From positions 1 through 64,000 of the forward strand of contig CACLQI010000003.1 of assembly GCA_902608975.1 (NCBI GenBank): a stretch of DNA of 64,000 bases, read 5' to 3'. The position numbers were made by a program, and so were the translations under genes. Source of the stretch: an uncultured Pelagibacteraceae bacterium. Its GTDB lineage: Bacteria; Pseudomonadota; Alphaproteobacteria; Pelagibacterales; Pelagibacteraceae. The first letter of the stretch is position 1. Each line of letters begins with the position of its first letter. The notes beneath the pieces are model-generated. The model was not told the origin of the DNA. It searched no databases and saw nothing but the letters and a program-made list of their open reading frames with translations. Below are positions 62,601 through 64,000 of the stretch, piece after piece.

Positions 62601-62822
62601 ATGTTTATTAAGAAGTATCTTAAATGGATAAGCACATTTTTAGTATTAGTTGGTATTCTATTAACAAACCTAAATATATATCCTTTGAATATATATTTTC
62701 ATGGATTAGGAGTAGTTGGTTGGACGATTGCAGGATTTGTATCTAAAGACAAAGCAATATTAACTAACTTTGGATTGCAAATACCATTGTTTGTAATAGG
62801 AATTTATAAAATTATAATTTAA
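62601..62822 (+). CDS. Small membrane protein, unknown function
   Basis: A 73-residue protein with two to three hydrophobic helices ('WISTFLVLVGILLTNLNIY', 'GLGVVGWTIAGFVSKD', 'LQIPLFVIGIYKIII'). I do not recognise it with confidence. A good ribosome site (GAAAGGAAAA) precedes the ATG, and its stop overlaps the arsC start, so it belongs to the same operon as arsC and the aquaporin. Confidence 0.65.
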   Translation: MFIKKYLKWISTFLVLVGILLTNLNIYPLNIYFHGLGVVGWTIAGFVSKDKAILTNFGLQIPLFVIGIYKIII

Positions 62823-63256
62823 TGAAAAATATCTTGTTTGTTTGTACTGGGAACTCAGCAAGAAGCATTATTGCTGAAGCTATAATTAACAATAATTTCA
62901 ATAATAAATTTAAAGCTTACAGTGCCGGTAGTAATCCAACAGGTAAAATAAATAGTGATATTAAAAAGTTTTTAGAAATGAAAAACTATGATCTGAGCAA
63001 AATAACATCCAAAAACTTTGATATTTTTATTAATAGTGAAATTAAAATGGATCATGTGATTACAGTCTGTAATAATGCAAATAACGAAGTCTGCCCTATT
63101 TGGCCTAAAAAAGATCAAATTATTCACTGGGATATTGAAGATCCTGTATCTAAATTAATAAATTTAAATGAAAATGAAAAAAATAACATTATCTTAAATA
63201 CATTTAATGTTATTAACGAAAAAATTAAAAATTGGATAAAAAATGAAGAACAATAA
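62822..63256 (+). CDS. arsC: Thioredoxin-type arsenate reductase ArsC
   Basis: A 144-residue low-molecular-weight phosphatase-fold enzyme. The phosphate loop 'FVCTGNSARSIIAEA' (C-x5-R) is N-terminal, and 'DHVITVCNNANNEVCPIWP' has the two extra cysteines that set arsenate reductases apart from tyrosine phosphatases. It reduces arsenate to arsenite with thioredoxin. It overlaps the aquaporin gene by 14 nt. Confidence 0.92.
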   Translation: MKNILFVCTGNSARSIIAEAIINNNFNNKFKAYSAGSNPTGKINSDIKKFLEMKNYDLSKITSKNFDIFINSEIKMDHVITVCNNANNEVCPIWPKKDQIIHWDIEDPVSKLINLNENEKNNIILNTFNVINEKIKNWIKNEEQ

Positions 63257-63893
63257 TAAAATTTTCTTGGGCGAGTTTATAGGTAGCTGCTTTTTAGTAA
63301 TGGTTATTGTCGGTTCTGGAATAATGGCTGAAAATCTAACTAATGATAATGCTGTTAGATTATTAGCAAATACAATTGCTACTGGAGCAGGCTTGTTTGT
63401 TTTAATAACATCTTTTGCCAATATTTCAGGTGCTCACCTTAATCCTTTTGTGAGTTTATCAATGTATTTAACTAAAAAAATTAAAGGAAAAGAATTATTA
63501 ACTTATGTTCCTGCACAAATACTTGGTTGCCTTCTGGGAGTTATGTTAGCTAACGTTTTTTTTGAACATAGTATTATTGAATTATCTACAAAAAATAGAG
63601 ATGGTTTTCATATATTTTTATCAGAAATAGTAGCAACATTTGGTCTTATTTTTATTATTTTTGCTACATTAAAAGATGGTAAAACTACAGTAGCTGCATG
63701 TGTTGCTACTTATATATCGGCTGGTTATTGGTTTACTTCATCCACATCATTTGCGAATCCAGCTGTTGCAATTGCTAGAACTTTTACAGATTCGTTTACT
63801 GGCATTAATTACTTAAATACACCAACTTATATATTTGCTGAACTACTGGGTGCTATTGCCGCTGTGTATATAATCAAAAGATTAATCAAGTAA
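63243..63893 (+). CDS. MIP-family channel (AqpS-like aquaporin)
   Basis: A 216-residue MIP protein with six helices and two half-helices. The first pore motif reads 'GAHLNPFVSL' (N-P-F instead of N-P-A) and the second 'FANPAVAIARTFTDSF' is normal. Coupling to arsC by overlap suggests an arsenite exit channel like AqpS in rhizobial ars operons. No arsenite pump is in the window. Water or other small neutral solutes remain possible. Confidence 0.85.
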   Translation: MKNNNKIFLGEFIGSCFLVMVIVGSGIMAENLTNDNAVRLLANTIATGAGLFVLITSFANISGAHLNPFVSLSMYLTKKIKGKELLTYVPAQILGCLLGVMLANVFFEHSIIELSTKNRDGFHIFLSEIVATFGLIFIIFATLKDGKTTVAACVATYISAGYWFTSSTSFANPAVAIARTFTDSFTGINYLNTPTYIFAELLGAIAAVYIIKRLIK

Positions 63894-64000
63894 ATACAAC
63901 TCTGCTAAGAATTTTAAAATTATTAAAGGTAGACATTAATCTTAATTAGTTTAGATCTGAACGAATCCTCGTAAAGTTTCTCAAAAAAATAAATTTAATT

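Overview
The window is an AT-rich, tightly packed bacterial chromosome segment. Genes abut or overlap by 4 to 14 nt, proteins are rich in Lys, Asn and Ile, and G+C is visibly high only in RNA genes. The family content and gene order are alphaproteobacterial: plsX-ihfA-merR, sdhE divergent from recG, dgt-argS-x-nagZ-scpA-scpB-tatABC-serS, yajC-secD-secF, and an NDUFS4-like complex I protein. The compact AT-rich style, the SAM-II-like leader on metY and the PuuD-type membrane protein suggest a SAR11/Pelagibacterales genome. That assignment is an inference; there is no rRNA in the window.

Layout. 1-2738: end of plsX, ihfA, a MerR-type regulator, rpmG, a chorismate mutase (reverse) and heme A synthase. 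2731-9672: metY (reverse) behind a SAM-II-like pseudoknot leader, then rplM-rpsI, argC, a lysine-rich secreted orphan, homoserine dehydrogenase and two transporters. 9673-10922: the anomalous part. It holds a 440-bp gene-free stretch, a short ogt gene, a GC-rich structured RNA ending in a strong intrinsic terminator, a 54-residue membrane protein missed by the ORF track, and the promoter of a tyrosine recombinase with a 9-7-9 inverted repeat at its start point. 10923-19630: the recombinase and a surface-polysaccharide cluster (methyltransferase, GT11 and GT9 glycosyltransferases, DegT aminotransferase, Gfo/Idh dehydrogenase, a two-domain glycosyltransferase, an LpxA-like acyltransferase, a GIY-YIG protein), ending at tRNA-Glu. 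19633-37638: housekeeping genes with tRNA-Glu, tRNA-Pro, tRNA-Ser and tRNA-Lys. These include glpX-sbmA, nhaA, a glutathione peroxidase, an epimerase, metG-tatD-MBL, holB-tmk, a cell-wall operon (carboxypeptidase, SPOR lipoprotein, MltB), sdhE/recG and an M48 peptidase. 37690-59412: tgt, cyclophilin, coaD, gyrA, ssb, uvrA, the Sec and Tat export genes, serS, scpAB, nagZ, argS, dgt, erpA, xthA and a malate/lactate-type dehydrogenase. 59455-63893: a zinc regulon (znuA divergent from znuC-znuB-zur, with two Zur-type palindromes between them) and a small arsenic module (thioredoxin-type ArsC plus an aquaporin).

How parts fit. Homoserine made by Hom can feed MetY after acylation, and MetY appears to be controlled by SAM. 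The DegT, Gfo/Idh and LpxA-like genes form a plausible oxidise-aminate-acylate route to a 3-amino sugar, possibly the GnnA/GnnB/LpxA route of diamino-sugar lipid A. The Tat translocase may export the twin-arginine M48 peptidase encoded in the same window.

Most notable points: the unassigned structured RNA just upstream of ogt, the recombinase promoter repeat, a one-base frameshift in an 8-T run inside the ZnuA signal peptide, a 42-bp tandem repeat encoding the ZnuA histidine-rich loop, and a tRNA-guanine transglycosylase that has lost most of its usual zinc-binding cysteines.
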